Assembly (NCBI RefSeq): GCF_001807485.1
Contig: NZ_KV789173.1
Location: 62,001 to 126,000, forward strand
Direction: 5' to 3'
DNA from: Corynebacterium sp. HMSC08A12
GTDB lineage: Bacteria > Actinomycetota > Actinomycetes > Mycobacteriales > Mycobacteriaceae
DNA length: 64,000 nucleotides
Position 1 is the first letter of the stretch; the number at the start of each line of letters is the position of its first letter. The notes under the pieces are model-generated. The model saw nothing but the letters and a program-made list of their open reading frames with translations. It ran no database searches and was not told the DNA's origin. Below are positions 10,374 to 20,099 of this stretch, piece by piece. The translations under genes were made by a program, and so were the position numbers.

Positions 10374-11657
10374 CTACGTGCGGTCGTCCACGAACACCTT
10401 CCGGCTGGCCACCAGGCCCGCCGCCAGCAAAACGAAGTTGAACCCCACAAGAACCAACAGTCCGGCGGTCCAGGACGCAGTGGCGTCATAAAGAGCACCA
10501 AAACCAAAAGGCCCAACGCAGGCGACCGTGTACCCGATGCCCTGCGCGCCCGAGGACAAAACGGCGGCGGCCTTCGGTTCGCGGGTGCGGGTGGCGATCA
10601 GCATCAGCCCCAGCGGGAAGGTAGAGCAGCCCAACGAAACCAACGAAATCCACAGCACCGGCAGGCGCATCGGGTCGGTGATCACCATCAGCAGCGCCAC
10701 GAACATGCAGCTGCACGACAGGATCGTCACCCATGCCGCGCCGCGCTCAAAGCGGGAGGTCATCCACGGAACGATAAACGACGAGGCAGTTCCGACCAGC
10801 GCGAACACTCCGCCGATGATGCCGCCGAGCTGCGCCGATCCACCGGATTCCACGATGATCTTCGGCGCCCATGTGATGAAGCAATAGGAAATGGAGGACG
10901 TCATGGCGAACATCACTACGATCCCCCAGCTCACGGGGTTGCGCCACATGTGCCGATACGTGCCGCGCGACTCGCTGTTTTTGTTCTTTATGACGCCCAG
11001 TAGCTTCCGCGGGTGCGCCTGTCGCAACATCTCGCTGCCGCGCTGGGCCGCGGTTCCCGGAGTCACCGAGAACACGAGGACTCCCCAGCACAACAGTGCC
11101 AACAGCGGCGGAATCGCCCAGACTCCAATCGCCACGCGCCACCCGCCGAGCTCGGCCAGCGGCACGGACACCACCGATGCGGTGGCCATGCTGACCTGGC
11201 CGACCGCCATGTAGGCGATCGACATGACCGTGAGTTTGAACGGGAAGTAGTCCTTAATAACAGCAGGCAGCAGGGTGTTTGTGATACCCACCCCGACCAG
11301 GCCGATCATCGTCCCGGCAAGGAATATCAACTCGTTGGGCGCCGCCGTGCGCAGGCCAAACCCGGCGGTGGCCAGCACCATGGCGGTGCTAATGACCGCG
11401 CGGAAGGATAGCGCTTTGGCTAAAGGGCTGGAAAGAACGGCCGCGACGGCGAACATGGCCGTTGGCGCCATGCCAACCAGTCCGATGAAAAGGCCGGAGG
11501 CGCCGAGGCCGGTGCGCACTTCGTCGGCGATCGGCGGGAAAGCGCTGACGGGGCTGCGCAGGTTGGAGCTGGTCAGCAGCACCGCGAGCGCGGCGATGAT
11601 CGCCACCGCGGACGGCACACGACGGTTCGCGCTGGCCGCACTGGACATCCTCGTCAT
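10374..11657 (-). CDS. MFS transporter, CynX/NimT family
   Basis: A 427-residue inner-membrane protein with about 12 hydrophobic helices. The N-terminal SSNLRSPVSAFPPIADEVRTGLG pattern (Arg in helix 1, Pro-rich loop) and the ITNTLLPAVIKDYFP segment are typical of the CynX/NimT group (cyanate or 2-nitroimidazole transporters). The transported compound is unknown. The start is uncertain: the ATG at 11657 has GGGGG 8 bases upstream, while a GTG three codons earlier is also possible. It is followed after 21 bp by tatD on the same strand. Two GGCGTCA motif copies fall in this gene in different codon phases. Confidence 0.85.
   Translation of the reverse strand: MTRMSSAASANRRVPSAVAIIAALAVLLTSSNLRSPVSAFPPIADEVRTGLGASGLFIGLVGMAPTAMFAVAAVLSSPLAKALSFRAVISTAMVLATAGFGLRTAAPNELIFLAGTMIGLVGVGITNTLLPAVIKDYFPFKLTVMSIAYMAVGQVSMATASVVSVPLAELGGWRVAIGVWAIPPLLALLCWGVLVFSVTPGTAAQRGSEMLRQAHPRKLLGVIKNKNSESRGTYRHMWRNPVSWGIVVMFAMTSSISYCFITWAPKIIVESGGSAQLGGIIGGVFALVGTASSFIVPWMTSRFERGAAWVTILSCSCMFVALLMVITDPMRLPVLWISLVSLGCSTFPLGLMLIATRTREPKAAAVLSSGAQGIGYTVACVGPFGFGALYDATASWTAGLLVLVGFNFVLLAAGLVASRKVFVDDRT
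10482..10494 (+). repeat. GGCGTCA motif copy inside the MFS gene
   Basis: Plus strand GGCGTCATAAAGA. The host gene is on the minus strand and reads it as LYDA (codons GAC GCC). See the motif finding. Confidence 0.55.
10983..10997 (-). repeat. GGCGTCA motif copy inside the MFS gene
   Basis: Minus strand GGCGTCATAAAGAAC. The MFS gene reads it as GVIKN (codons GGC GTC ATA), a different phase from the copy at 10482. Confidence 0.6.
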
Positions 11658-11793
11658 TTTGTTCACCCCCGGTTCGTTTTAGCTTCGCGTCAGCGCCACT
11701 TTCTAGTCACGCAGGCGCGGCACACTAGCTACAAACCCTACTAGACCAGCAAGCTCCCACTACATTGCGACTGCAAAGGCAGGCACCAACACC

Positions 11794-12474
11794 ATGGAAC
11801 ACTTGATCGTCTTCGACCTGGGCGGCGTACTGGTTCAGCGTCGCCACACCTTGCGCGAGCTCACCACCGTGATGATCCGCCACGCCAACATTCAGTCTCG
11901 CTCGAACAACGGCAGCCAGACCAGTGTCCCCACCATCATCACCGACCCGTTTAGCTTCGAGGCAGCCTACGGCCGCTACCGCGAAAGCTACAGCCTGTCG
12001 ATGGGGCCGAACGACTACTTCACCACCCTCTGCCGCGCCGCCGGCGTGCAGCCCACAGAGGAACTGATCGCGGAGCTGCTGGAGACCGACACGCGCCTGT
12101 GCTCCACCGTGAACACTTCCGTTCTGAACCTGCTGAACCACCTGAACGCCATCGACCAGCCATGGGGCATCTTCAGCAACGCGCCGCGCCCGGTCATGGA
12201 GGCCGTGATGGATCAGGATTGGACGAGCGGCGCGGCCGTCACCTGCTTCTCCCCCGACCTGCGCTTCACCAAGCCCCACCAGGGCGCATTCCGCCGCTTT
12301 GAGCAGGCCGCGGCGGCCGCCGGCCACGAGTACGCTTCCCTGATCTACTTCGACGACCGCCAGGCGAACCTGGATGCCGCCACACGCCGTGGCTGGGAGG
12401 CCTTCCCCTGGCGCGGCGTGGAGTCCGTCCACGAGGTGCTCTCGCCCATCATCGGCCTGCGCCGCGCGGACTAG
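11794..12474 (+). CDS. HAD superfamily hydrolase
   Basis: A 226-residue phosphatase-like protein with the four HAD motifs: FDLGGVLVQ (nucleophile Asp, about residue 7), SNAPRP (motif II), TKPHQGAF (motif III Lys) and IYFDDRQANL (motif IV acids). The DLGGVL form of motif I is typical of the YihX/haloacid dehalogenase subfamily. The substrate is not evident. It stands alone on the plus strand, divergent from the MFS gene (136-bp gap) and convergent with metG. Confidence 0.85.
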   Translation: MEHLIVFDLGGVLVQRRHTLRELTTVMIRHANIQSRSNNGSQTSVPTIITDPFSFEAAYGRYRESYSLSMGPNDYFTTLCRAAGVQPTEELIAELLETDTRLCSTVNTSVLNLLNHLNAIDQPWGIFSNAPRPVMEAVMDQDWTSGAAVTCFSPDLRFTKPHQGAFRRFEQAAAAAGHEYASLIYFDDRQANLDAATRRGWEAFPWRGVESVHEVLSPIIGLRRAD

Positions 12475-12497
12475 TTAGCCACTAACTGACCAGCCCG

Positions 12498-14336
12498 CTA
12501 CTTCTGCACCGGCGCCCACTCCGGGCCGGTCTCCGCCAGCTCCGGGTCGAGTTTCGGGAATAGCGGCTTGGGCTTGCTGAGCTTTGTCCCCAGCTGGATC
12601 TCCTGGCGTGCCCACGTGGCCTTTTGCTTCGTGTAATCGCCCATGATGACGGGGTAGGTGCGCCCTTCTTCGGGCAGCCCGACGCCCACTGGCTCCCGCG
12701 GAGAGTCATCCGTTACCTCGATAACCTCCGGCTGGGCCGCCCAGATGCCTTCGCCACCGAGGGTCTCGAAGATCTTCTGCGCGGAGAACGGCAGGTACGG
12801 GGTGAGCAGGGTATTTACGTCGGAGACGACCTGCAGGGCGGTGTACAGCACCGTGGCCAGGCGCTCGCGCTGCTCCTCGTCCTTTGCCAGCTTCCACGGC
12901 TCCATGGCCGCGATGTACTGGTTGGCGCGTCCCGCAATACGCATGGCCTCGGTGATGCCAGCCTTGAAGCGGGAGAGGTTGATGTTGTCGCCAACAACGT
13001 CGAAGGCCTTGGCGGACTCGGCGAGCAGCGCCTCGTCCTCCGCGGTCAGCGGCCCCGGGGTGGGGACCTCGCCGAAGTTCTTGTAGGCCATGGAGACGGT
13101 GCGGTTCACCAGGTTGCCCCACTCGTTGGCGAGCTCGGAGTTGATGCGGCGAACGAACTCGTCCCAGGTGAAGTCCGTATCGGTGGTCTCCGGCCCAGCG
13201 GTGGCGATGAAGTAACGCAGAGCGTCGGGGCCGAACTCCTTCAGGAAGTCGCGCACGTAGATCACCACGCCCTTGGAGGAGGAGAACTTGGAGCCCGACA
13301 TCGTCAGGAACTCGGAGGATACGACCTCCGTTGGCAGGTTCAGCGCCGGGTCGGCGAGCTCGCCGGCCTCGCCGCCCTTGGAACCCTGACCGCCGTAGCC
13401 CAGCAGCTCTGCCGGCCAGATCTGGGAGTGGAAAGTGATGTTGTCCTTACCCATGAAGTAGTAGGACAGAGCCTCCGGGTCGTTCCACCACTTCCGCCAG
13501 GCCTCCGGGTCGCCGATGCGCCAGGCCCATTCGATGGACGCAGAGAGGTACCCCACGACGGCGTCAAACCACACATAGAGCTTCTTGGCGTTGTTGTCCT
13601 GCCAGCCCTCGACGGGGATCGGCACGCCCCAGTCGATGTCTCGGGACATGGCGCGCGGGCGGATGTCCTCCAGCAGGTTCAGGGAGAACTTCAAGACGTT
13701 CGGGCGCCAGTCGGTGCGGCCCTTGAGCCAGGTGGTGAGGGCCTCTGCCAAGGCGGGCAGGTCTAGCATGAAGTGCTCGGTGTCGATGAACTCCGGCGTT
13801 TCACCGTTGATCTTGGAACGCGGATCAATCAGGTCCTCGGGATCCAGCTGGTTTCCGCAGTTGTCGCACTGATCGCCGCGGGCGTCATTGGCACCACAGA
13901 TCGGGCAAGTGCCCTCGATGTAGCGATCCGGGAGGGTACGACCGGTGGAAGAGCTGATGGCACCGCGGGTTGTCTGAGTGACCATGTAACCGTTGTTGTA
14001 CAGGCCGGTGAAAAGCTCCTGTACGACCGCGTAGTGGTTGCGGGTGGTGGTGCGGGTGAAAAGGTCATAAGAAAGGCCGAGGCCCGCGAGGTCCTCGACG
14101 ATGATGCGGTTGTAGCGATCCGCCAGTTCCTGGACGGTCGTGCCTTCCTTCTCCGCCTGCACCAGCAACGGGGTGCCGTGCTCGTCGGTGCCCGAAACCA
14201 TGAGCACCTCGTTGCCAGCCATTCGCTGATAACGCGCGAATACATCCGAAGGCACGCCGAATCCGGCGACGTGGCCGATGTGGCGGGGGCCGTTGGCATA
14301 GGGCCATGCAACTGAGGTGAGAACTCGTTTCGACAT
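12498..14336 (-). CDS. metG: Methionyl-tRNA synthetase
   Basis: Charges tRNA-Met with methionine. The 612-residue class I synthetase has the HIGH motif in [10 protein letters not shown] (about residues 16-25), a zinc-binding knuckle CPICG...CDNCG (about residues 143-160), and the KMSKS-equivalent loop [11 protein letters not shown], in which the usual K-M-S-K-S reads K-F-S-S-S as in many actinobacteria. There is no C-terminal tRNA-binding EMAP domain, also usual for the group. The ATG at 14334-14336 starts straight into the conserved [14 protein letters not shown]. Confidence 0.96.
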   Translation of the reverse strand: MSKRVLTSVAWPYANGPRHIGHVAGFGVPSDVFARYQRMAGNEVLMVSGTDEHGTPLLVQAEKEGTTVQELADRYNRIIVEDLAGLGLSYDLFTRTTTRNHYAVVQELFTGLYNNGYMVTQTTRGAISSSTGRTLPDRYIEGTCPICGANDARGDQCDNCGNQLDPEDLIDPRSKINGETPEFIDTEHFMLDLPALAEALTTWLKGRTDWRPNVLKFSLNLLEDIRPRAMSRDIDWGVPIPVEGWQDNNAKKLYVWFDAVVGYLSASIEWAWRIGDPEAWRKWWNDPEALSYYFMGKDNITFHSQIWPAELLGYGGQGSKGGEAGELADPALNLPTEVVSSEFLTMSGSKFSSSKGVVIYVRDFLKEFGPDALRYFIATAGPETTDTDFTWDEFVRRINSELANEWGNLVNRTVSMAYKNFGEVPTPGPLTAEDEALLAESAKAFDVVGDNINLSRFKAGITEAMRIAGRANQYIAAMEPWKLAKDEEQRERLATVLYTALQVVSDVNTLLTPYLPFSAQKIFETLGGEGIWAAQPEVIEVTDDSPREPVGVGLPEEGRTYPVIMGDYTKQKATWARQEIQLGTKLSKPKPLFPKLDPELAETGPEWAPVQK

Positions 14337-14384
14337 AACCCTTAGATTAGGTGATCCCCAACCACGACGCGAAAGCAGCCCAAC

Positions 14385-16070
14385 TTAGGAATGCTCTGCG
14401 TTGCCGTCTGCGACGGCCTGCGGAACATCGCTCCCGCCGTAACGACGGCTGCGCTTAGCGGGCTTAGCTTCATTCTGCTGGTTGATACGACGCTCGCGAG
14501 CCATACGCAGGGCGTATTCCCGCTGCGCCTTTTCGTCCAGGTACAGCTGGTCGTTGGACAGAGCCTTGTAGATGGAGAACATCAAGGCGATAATCACCAG
14601 CAAGAACGGGCTGGCGGCGATGATCGTCACGTTCTGCAGGTTGGTCAGCGCCTCATCGCCGCCCGTGAGCAGCAACATCAGGGCAATGACCGCGGTCAGG
14701 GCACCCCACAGCACAGTGACGCCACGGTTGGCGACCAGCTGGCCGCGCTGCGACATGGACCCCATGACGGTGGAAGCGGAGTCTGCGGAGGTGATGAAGA
14801 AGGTAGCCAGCAGGATCATCGCAACGATGCTTGCCACCTGGCCCATCGGCAGGGTTTGCAGCAGGTTGAACAGCTGGCTGGTCGCCTCGCCATCGCCCCA
14901 GATGGAGTTGCCGGTCTCCTCCGCATTAACAGCAGCGCCGCCAAAGATGGAGAACCAGATGATGGTCACCATGGTCGGCACCATCAGGACCACGCATACG
15001 AACTCGCGGATCGTACGGCCGCGGGAAATGCGGGCGAGGAACATGCCGACGAACGGAGACCAGGAGACCCACCATGCCCAATAGAAAATGGTCCAGCTGC
15101 CCAGCCACTCATCTGCACCATCACCGGAGTTAGCTGTGCGGGCGGCCATCTGGAAGAACTGGGACAGGTAGTTACCCAAGGAGGTCGGGATCAGGTTCAG
15201 AATCACCACGGTCGGCCCGAGAATCAAGACAAACAGCGCAATGAGACCAGCCAGAACCATGTTCGTGTTGGACAGGTACTGAATACCCTTGCCCACACCG
15301 GAAGCGGCGGAAGCCAGGAAGCACAGCCCCAGGATCACGATGGTGCCGACGATCACCCACGTGCCAGGATTAGAAATCAGCCCCGTGGCATCCAGGCCGG
15401 ACTGGATCTGCACTGCACCAAGCCCCAGGGAAGCCGCAGTACCAAAGACAGTCGCGAAAATGGCGGCAATATCGATGATCTTGCCCAGCGCGCCCTCGGC
15501 GCGCTTCTCCCCGATCAACGGAATAAACGCCGCGGACAGAAGCTGCTTGCGCCCCAAACGGAAGGTGCCGTAAGCAATGGCCAGCGCCACGATGGCGTAC
15601 AGCGACCACGGGTGCAGGCCCCAGTGGAACAGCGTGGAGGCGAAGGAGCTGGCCACATCGTTCTCCTGCGCTCCCGGAACACCGTCGCGGTAGTACGTCA
15701 ACGGCTCGGTCACACCGTAGAACATCAGGCCAATGCCCATGCCCGCGGCGAACATCATGGCCACCCAGGAGATGCTGTTGAACTCCGGCGGCTCGTTATC
15801 CTTGCCCAGGCGAATGTGCCCGAACTTACTGAACGCAATGAACAGAATGAACCCTACAAACACCGTGCCGGCGAGGACGTACAGCCAGCCCCAGTCACCT
15901 ACGACATAACTCAACGCCGTCGAGGCGAAGGCGGCGAAGCTATCGCCACCGAGCACGCCCCACAGCACGACAGCCAGGATGAGGGCTGCCGCACAGCCCG
16001 TGACTACCCAGTCGATGGACTGTTCCTGATCAGCCTCAGTCGGTGCTACTTCTTCTCTTGATACAGTCAT
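14385..16070 (-). CDS. betP: BCCT family compatible-solute transporter, BetP-like
   Basis: Sodium-coupled uptake of betaine or related osmolytes. The 561-residue protein has about 12 hydrophobic helices. The glycine-rich unwound segment [20 protein letters not shown] is nearly the BetP signature, and the aromatic helix [23 protein letters not shown] is the BCCT substrate-box region. N- and C-terminal tails are charged; the C-tail ([24 protein letters not shown]) is rich in Arg/Lys like the osmosensing tail of BetP. In C. glutamicum betP lies beside the rsmI gene, as here. EctP or LcoP identity cannot be excluded. Confidence 0.88.
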   Translation of the reverse strand: MTVSREEVAPTEADQEQSIDWVVTGCAAALILAVVLWGVLGGDSFAAFASTALSYVVGDWGWLYVLAGTVFVGFILFIAFSKFGHIRLGKDNEPPEFNSISWVAMMFAAGMGIGLMFYGVTEPLTYYRDGVPGAQENDVASSFASTLFHWGLHPWSLYAIVALAIAYGTFRLGRKQLLSAAFIPLIGEKRAEGALGKIIDIAAIFATVFGTAASLGLGAVQIQSGLDATGLISNPGTWVIVGTIVILGLCFLASAASGVGKGIQYLSNTNMVLAGLIALFVLILGPTVVILNLIPTSLGNYLSQFFQMAARTANSGDGADEWLGSWTIFYWAWWVSWSPFVGMFLARISRGRTIREFVCVVLMVPTMVTIIWFSIFGGAAVNAEETGNSIWGDGEATSQLFNLLQTLPMGQVASIVAMILLATFFITSADSASTVMGSMSQRGQLVANRGVTVLWGALTAVIALMLLLTGGDEALTNLQNVTIIAASPFLLVIIALMFSIYKALSNDQLYLDEKAQREYALRMARERRINQQNEAKPAKRSRRYGGSDVPQAVADGNAEHS

Positions 16071-16241
16071 TCCTCAATATTGGGGGCAGTTGCGGGGGCT
16101 TTTCAACCGCACCAGCGCCCCAGCCGCGACCGGACGGCGCTCTTAACCCCTACCTCAGCTCCTCATAAAGTCCAATTCACCTGGCTTTATCCCGCACGGA
16201 AGCCACCTACCGCGCTGCCTGGTTAAAACTTTTAAAAAACT

Positions 16242-17165
16242 CTAACTTTTCTCACGTCCACGCAGCACAGCCTCATAAAGCTCGCGCTTGCTAACCCCCG
16301 TGGCCTTCGCCACGTCCCCGGCCGCCGCCTTCAGGCGCTCCCCCTCCGCCACTTTTTGCTCCACCAGCGAAACCAGCGATTCCACGTCCGGCTCCGCTTG
16401 CTCGTCTGCGGCATCCACCACCACGCAGATCTCCCCCTTCACGCCGTTTTCCGCCCACTCGGCCAGCTCGCGTAACCCGCCGACCTTCACCTCTTCAAAG
16501 GTCTTCGTCAGCTCGCGGCACACCGCCGCCTGCCGGTGATCCCCCAGCTCTTCGGCTGCCACCTGCAAAGTCTTGGCCAGCCTGTGCGGGGATTCGAAGA
16601 AACAGACGGCGTAGGGGGCGTCACTAAAAGAACCAAAGAACGAACGCCGGGCGCCGTCCTTGCGTGGGGCGAAGCCCAGGAACGCGAAGTGGCCCACCCC
16701 CAGGCCGGATAGCGCCAGAGCGGTCGGCACCGCGGAGGGTCCCGGCAGGCACGTCACCGGCACTCCCGCGCGACGGGCAGCGACGACCAGCGGGAAACCG
16801 GGGTCGGAGACGGAGGGCATTCCGGCGTCTGTCACCACCAGCACGCGCCGGCCCTGCTCGGCCTGCTCGACGAAGAACTCCGCCCGTTCGGCCTCGTTGT
16901 GGTCGAAGTTGGAGTAGATCCGACCGGAAATCTCAACGCCTAGCGTGTCCGCGAGCGCCCGGGTGCGGCGGGTGTCTTCCGCGGCTACGATGTCGGCGCT
17001 GGCCAGCGCGTCGATCAGCCGCACCGAGGCATCCAGCGGATTGCCCAGCGGCGTGGCCGCCAAGATGATTCCTCCCTGCGGCAGAGGCCTATTCTCGGCG
17101 GCGCGGGTAAGCAGCGCAGTAGCTGCGTCGGCGGAAAGAGTCTTGGCATCTACGGGTTCACTCAT
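16242..17165 (-). CDS. rsmI: 16S rRNA (cytidine-2'-O)-methyltransferase
   Basis: Tetrapyrrole-methylase-fold enzyme that 2'-O-methylates C1402 of 16S rRNA. The 307-residue product has the family blocks ATPLGNPLDASVRLIDAL, EDTRRTRAL, DAGMPSVSDPGFPL, PGPSAVPTALALSG and CRELTKTFEEV. I chose the ATG at 17163-17165, preceded by GGCGGG; the frame is open for another 90 codons upstream but that extension runs back across the divergent pmt start and lacks family features. It is separated from betP by 171 bp of A+T-rich DNA with no gene, which must carry the betP promoter. Confidence 0.93.
   Translation of the reverse strand: MSEPVDAKTLSADAATALLTRAAENRPLPQGGIILAATPLGNPLDASVRLIDALASADIVAAEDTRRTRALADTLGVEISGRIYSNFDHNEAERAEFFVEQAEQGRRVLVVTDAGMPSVSDPGFPLVVAARRAGVPVTCLPGPSAVPTALALSGLGVGHFAFLGFAPRKDGARRSFFGSFSDAPYAVCFFESPHRLAKTLQVAAEELGDHRQAAVCRELTKTFEEVKVGGLRELAEWAENGVKGEICVVVDAADEQAEPDVESLVSLVEQKVAEGERLKAAAGDVAKATGVSKRELYEAVLRGREKS
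16617..16633 (+). repeat. GGCGTCA motif copy inside rsmI
   Basis: Plus strand GGCGTCACTAAAAGAAC. The minus-strand gene reads it as FSDA. Confidence 0.55.
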
Positions 17166-17226
17166 ACCCGCCAGTATGCCCGCCAGTGCGCCCGATTGTC
17201 CGGGGCTTCTACTACAGTTGGCTTTC

Positions 17227-18846
17227 GTGCCGACCACACCGACTCCCCCGCTTGCCGACGCTCCTGCAGTGTCCGCCGACCAGCGCGCCACAACCGACGT
17301 GGACAGTCGCGTGTCTACCGCTGCGTCCGGGCGCCACACGTTCACTTTCACCCGGTGGACGGGCATCCTGGTTGTCCTCGGCCTGTTCGGTGCGCTCAGC
17401 CGCCTACTGATGCTGCAGCGCCCCACGGATGCGGGCACCCCGGTGTTCGACGAGAAGCACTATGTGCCGCAGGCCTGGCAGATTCTGCAGAGCTGGTCTA
17501 ACCCGCTGATCGGCGGCATCGAAGACAATCCCGGCTACGGCCTGGTCGTCCACCCGCCCCTGGGCAAGCAGTTCGAGGCGCTGGGCATGGCGGTGTTCGG
17601 CTATACGCCATGGGGTTGGCGAATCATGTCCGCCCTGCTGGCTGTGATGACGATCCTGCTGATTGCCACGATTGCGCGCCGAGTGTCGAAGTCCGACCTC
17701 ATCGGTTTATTCGCCGGCATTATTGCCCTGTGCGACGGCATCCTCTTCGTCACGGGGCGCTCGGCCATGCTGGACCACTTCCAGGTGTTCCTGGTGTGCC
17801 TGGCGACTTACTTCGCGGTGCGGGATGCCGAGCAGATGGAGGCCCGCTTCCAGCACGTCTGGGCCGCTGACCGGATCCACGATTTCGCCCTCGGCCCGCG
17901 CATGGGCTATCGCTGGTGGCGCTTCGCCGCGGGCGTGGCGCTGGGCTTGTCGCTTTCGGTGAAGTGGAATGGTCTGTACTACATGGCCTTCTTCGGGGTG
18001 ACGATTGTTGCGGTTGATTACTTTCGACGCCGCCGTTTCGGCGTGCGCCGTCCCCTTCTCGGGACCGCTTTCTTCGACGCTCTGCCCTCCTTCTTTTCCA
18101 TCGTGATCGTCCCCGCGATTCTGTACGTGGTCAGCTGGCGGGCCTGGTTCGCCTCCGAAACGGGCGTGTTCCGCCACGCCGTGGAGTCCGAGCAGTACAC
18201 CAACACCACCGGGGATTGGTTCTGGTCTTTCCTGCCCGATGCCCTGCAGAACTTCATCTACTATCACGTGTCCGTCATGCGCTTTCACACGGAGCTGACG
18301 AACTCTAACGGCCACCACCACAACTGGGAGTCCAAGCCGTGGTCCTGGCTGGTTTCCAGCCGTTCGCTGATGTACTACAACCCGTCCAGCGACGAGGGCA
18401 TCCACAAGGTGATCCTGCTGGTCGGCACGCCCGCTATCTGGTGGTTCTGCGTCCCCGTCATGCTGTGGGGGCTATGGTGCCTGATCGTGCATAAAGACCG
18501 CCGCTGGGTGGTGCCCGTCATCGGCTTCGCCGCCGGCTTCCTGCCTTGGCTAGTCAACCTCGATCGCCAGATGTACCTGTTCTACGCAGCCAACTTGGCT
18601 CCGTTCCTGGCGATTGCGCTGGCGATGGCCCTGGGGCAGCTGCTGCGCTGGCAGCGCCCGGACGTTGCCGCCCAGCCGCACTCCTCCCCTAAGACCTTCG
18701 TGAAGGCTCGCCCCGGTCAGCTGCTGGTAGTGATCTACCTGATGCTGGTGGTCTGGAACTTTCTTTACTTCCTGCCGATTTACACGGCCACTCCGCTTTC
18801 CGATTTCGCCTTCGACATGCGGATGTGGCTGCCTTCCTGGCGCTAA
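17227..18846 (+). CDS. pmt: Dolichyl-phosphate-mannose-type protein O-mannosyltransferase
   Basis: Integral membrane GT39 enzyme that transfers mannose from polyprenyl-phosphate-mannose to secreted proteins during export. The product is about 539 residues with roughly ten hydrophobic helices. The first periplasmic loop holds FDEKHYVPQAW, whose acidic DE pair is the catalytic motif of this family; RSAMLDHF and SLSVKWNGLY are further conserved segments. The start is uncertain: GTG at 17227 is used here, and an in-frame ATG at 17176 would add 17 residues; neither has a strong ribosome site. It diverges from rsmI, an arrangement also seen in C. glutamicum. Confidence 0.9.
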   Translation: MPTTPTPPLADAPAVSADQRATTDVDSRVSTAASGRHTFTFTRWTGILVVLGLFGALSRLLMLQRPTDAGTPVFDEKHYVPQAWQILQSWSNPLIGGIEDNPGYGLVVHPPLGKQFEALGMAVFGYTPWGWRIMSALLAVMTILLIATIARRVSKSDLIGLFAGIIALCDGILFVTGRSAMLDHFQVFLVCLATYFAVRDAEQMEARFQHVWAADRIHDFALGPRMGYRWWRFAAGVALGLSLSVKWNGLYYMAFFGVTIVAVDYFRRRRFGVRRPLLGTAFFDALPSFFSIVIVPAILYVVSWRAWFASETGVFRHAVESEQYTNTTGDWFWSFLPDALQNFIYYHVSVMRFHTELTNSNGHHHNWESKPWSWLVSSRSLMYYNPSSDEGIHKVILLVGTPAIWWFCVPVMLWGLWCLIVHKDRRWVVPVIGFAAGFLPWLVNLDRQMYLFYAANLAPFLAIALAMALGQLLRWQRPDVAAQPHSSPKTFVKARPGQLLVVIYLMLVVWNFLYFLPIYTATPLSDFAFDMRMWLPSWR

Positions 18847-19625
18847 TCCCAGCCCCGCGGTCGCGGCTCGCCGAGCTCGAAGGTGGAGTTGCGTCGGGCG
18901 TCGCTCGGGCTGAAGTTCACCGGCTGGGCCATCAGCGCGCGCAGCGACTGCTGCAGCGGCATGAACACGTTCTGCCTGCCAGCCCACACCACGACCAGGG
19001 CCACGACCGCCGCCAAGTGCACCAGCAGCAGCCAGAGTGTGGTCAGGCTGCCACCTTCCCCGACCATGCTCAGCACGATCTCCCGCGTTGCGAACCCTAG
19101 ACCGAAAGCCCATAGCCCCAGGTAGATCGGCAACACTGCGGCAGCCGCTTTCGGGCGCCAAGCTGCCCACAGGAGGCCACCGGCCAGTGCAAAGCGCATC
19201 GTCGCCGCGTCGGAGACTAGTCGAAGCTGAGACGAGTCGGCGTCATCCCCAATAGGCGAGCCGAACAACAGCGACAGGCCCCACACAACATAAACCAGCG
19301 CCACGGCAACAAGGGCGAAGCGACCAAAGTAGAGAGGCAGCTGACGGCGGCGCAGGCCTCCGCTGATCTGAGGGTTGTGATCGGCCTGCTCGAGCACCTG
19401 TGCGAGGAGCGCCGCTTTCTGCTCGTCGCCCGGCTCCGTCGTGGGGCCATCATCCGTTGGGGTGGCGGAGACATTCATCCGGCGGCCCAACGCGGTGACG
19501 GTGGCATACCAACGTTGGCAGTCTTCACAGGCGGCAAGGTGCGCGTCGACGAGGTCGTCGGACAGCTCGGCGGTCTCGCCGTCGAGCCGGGCGGACATTG
19601 AGGTCCTGACCGCTTGACAGTCCAT
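18843..19625 (-). CDS. Membrane protein with zinc-finger anti-sigma-like N-terminus
   Basis: A 260-residue protein. Residues about 1-40 (MDCQAVRTSMSARLDGE...HLAACEDCQRW) match the putative zinc-finger (zf-HC2/ZAS) of anti-sigma factors, with His and two Cys spaced H-x3-C-x2-C. After a polar linker there are four or five hydrophobic helices instead of the single helix of a typical anti-sigma factor. No sigma-factor gene is adjacent. It could be a membrane-bound regulator or a protein using the zinc knuckle structurally. It is convergent with pmt, with a 4-bp overlap of the two 3' ends. Confidence 0.7.
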   Translation of the reverse strand: MDCQAVRTSMSARLDGETAELSDDLVDAHLAACEDCQRWYATVTALGRRMNVSATPTDDGPTTEPGDEQKAALLAQVLEQADHNPQISGGLRRRQLPLYFGRFALVAVALVYVVWGLSLLFGSPIGDDADSSQLRLVSDAATMRFALAGGLLWAAWRPKAAAAVLPIYLGLWAFGLGFATREIVLSMVGEGGSLTTLWLLLVHLAAVVALVVVWAGRQNVFMPLQQSLRALMAQPVNFSPSDARRNSTFELGEPRPRGWD

Positions 19626-19661
19626 GCGCTTAATCCCGCCTCTTGCGTGCTTGACTCAACT

Positions 19662-20084
19662 TCAGCCGAAGCGCGAGAGAGCCTTGTCCAGGCTCGCGCG
19701 CCCCGCGCCGAAAACAACAATCATCATAAGCGAGACGACCAGGAGCAGCACAAACTCCATGCCCCCATCGGCGACGAAGAAACCGTTGGACCAGTGCACG
19801 AAGTACAGCACCAGTGCGCTGTAGATGGCGAAGAGTCCTGCGACTGCCGTGGTAAGCAGACCAACGATGAGCATCGCGCCGCCGAGCATCTCGAAACTGG
19901 CCGCCGCCCAGGCACTGACCTTTGGTTGCGGAATGTGCAGGCGGTCGAAGGTGGCGACGGTGCCGGTTACTCCGCCCATGCCGTCGATGAAGACTTTCTT
20001 CCAGCCGTGGGCAATGAAGATCACGCCGGTGACAAGGCGCAGGAGCAGCAGGGCCGCGTCACGCGCTGCGGGGTGGTTCAGCAT
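19662..20084 (-). CDS. DoxX family membrane protein
   Basis: A 140-residue protein with four hydrophobic helices and the DoxX-type opening LLLRLVTGVIFIAHGWKKVF, followed by FEMLGGAMLIVGLLT. DoxX proteins are small membrane proteins linked in some actinobacteria to thiol and oxidative-stress balance; a specific role cannot be assigned. It lies 15 bp downstream of the GLPR-like gene on the same strand and 36 bp upstream of the zinc-finger gene, so it may belong to their transcript. Confidence 0.8.
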   Translation of the reverse strand: MLNHPAARDAALLLLRLVTGVIFIAHGWKKVFIDGMGGVTGTVATFDRLHIPQPKVSAWAAASFEMLGGAMLIVGLLTTAVAGLFAIYSALVLYFVHWSNGFFVADGGMEFVLLLVVSLMMIVVFGAGRASLDKALSRFG

Positions 20085-20099
20085 GCGGGAGGTTTACTC

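Noticed and set aside
14391..16061. A 556-codon plus-strand open frame
   Set aside because: Antisense to the BetP-like gene. Its translation is Gln/His/Arg-rich with no membrane or family pattern.
17166..17438. Possible N-terminal extension of RsmI
   Set aside because: It overlaps the divergent pmt start, and the conserved region begins after the ATG at 17165.
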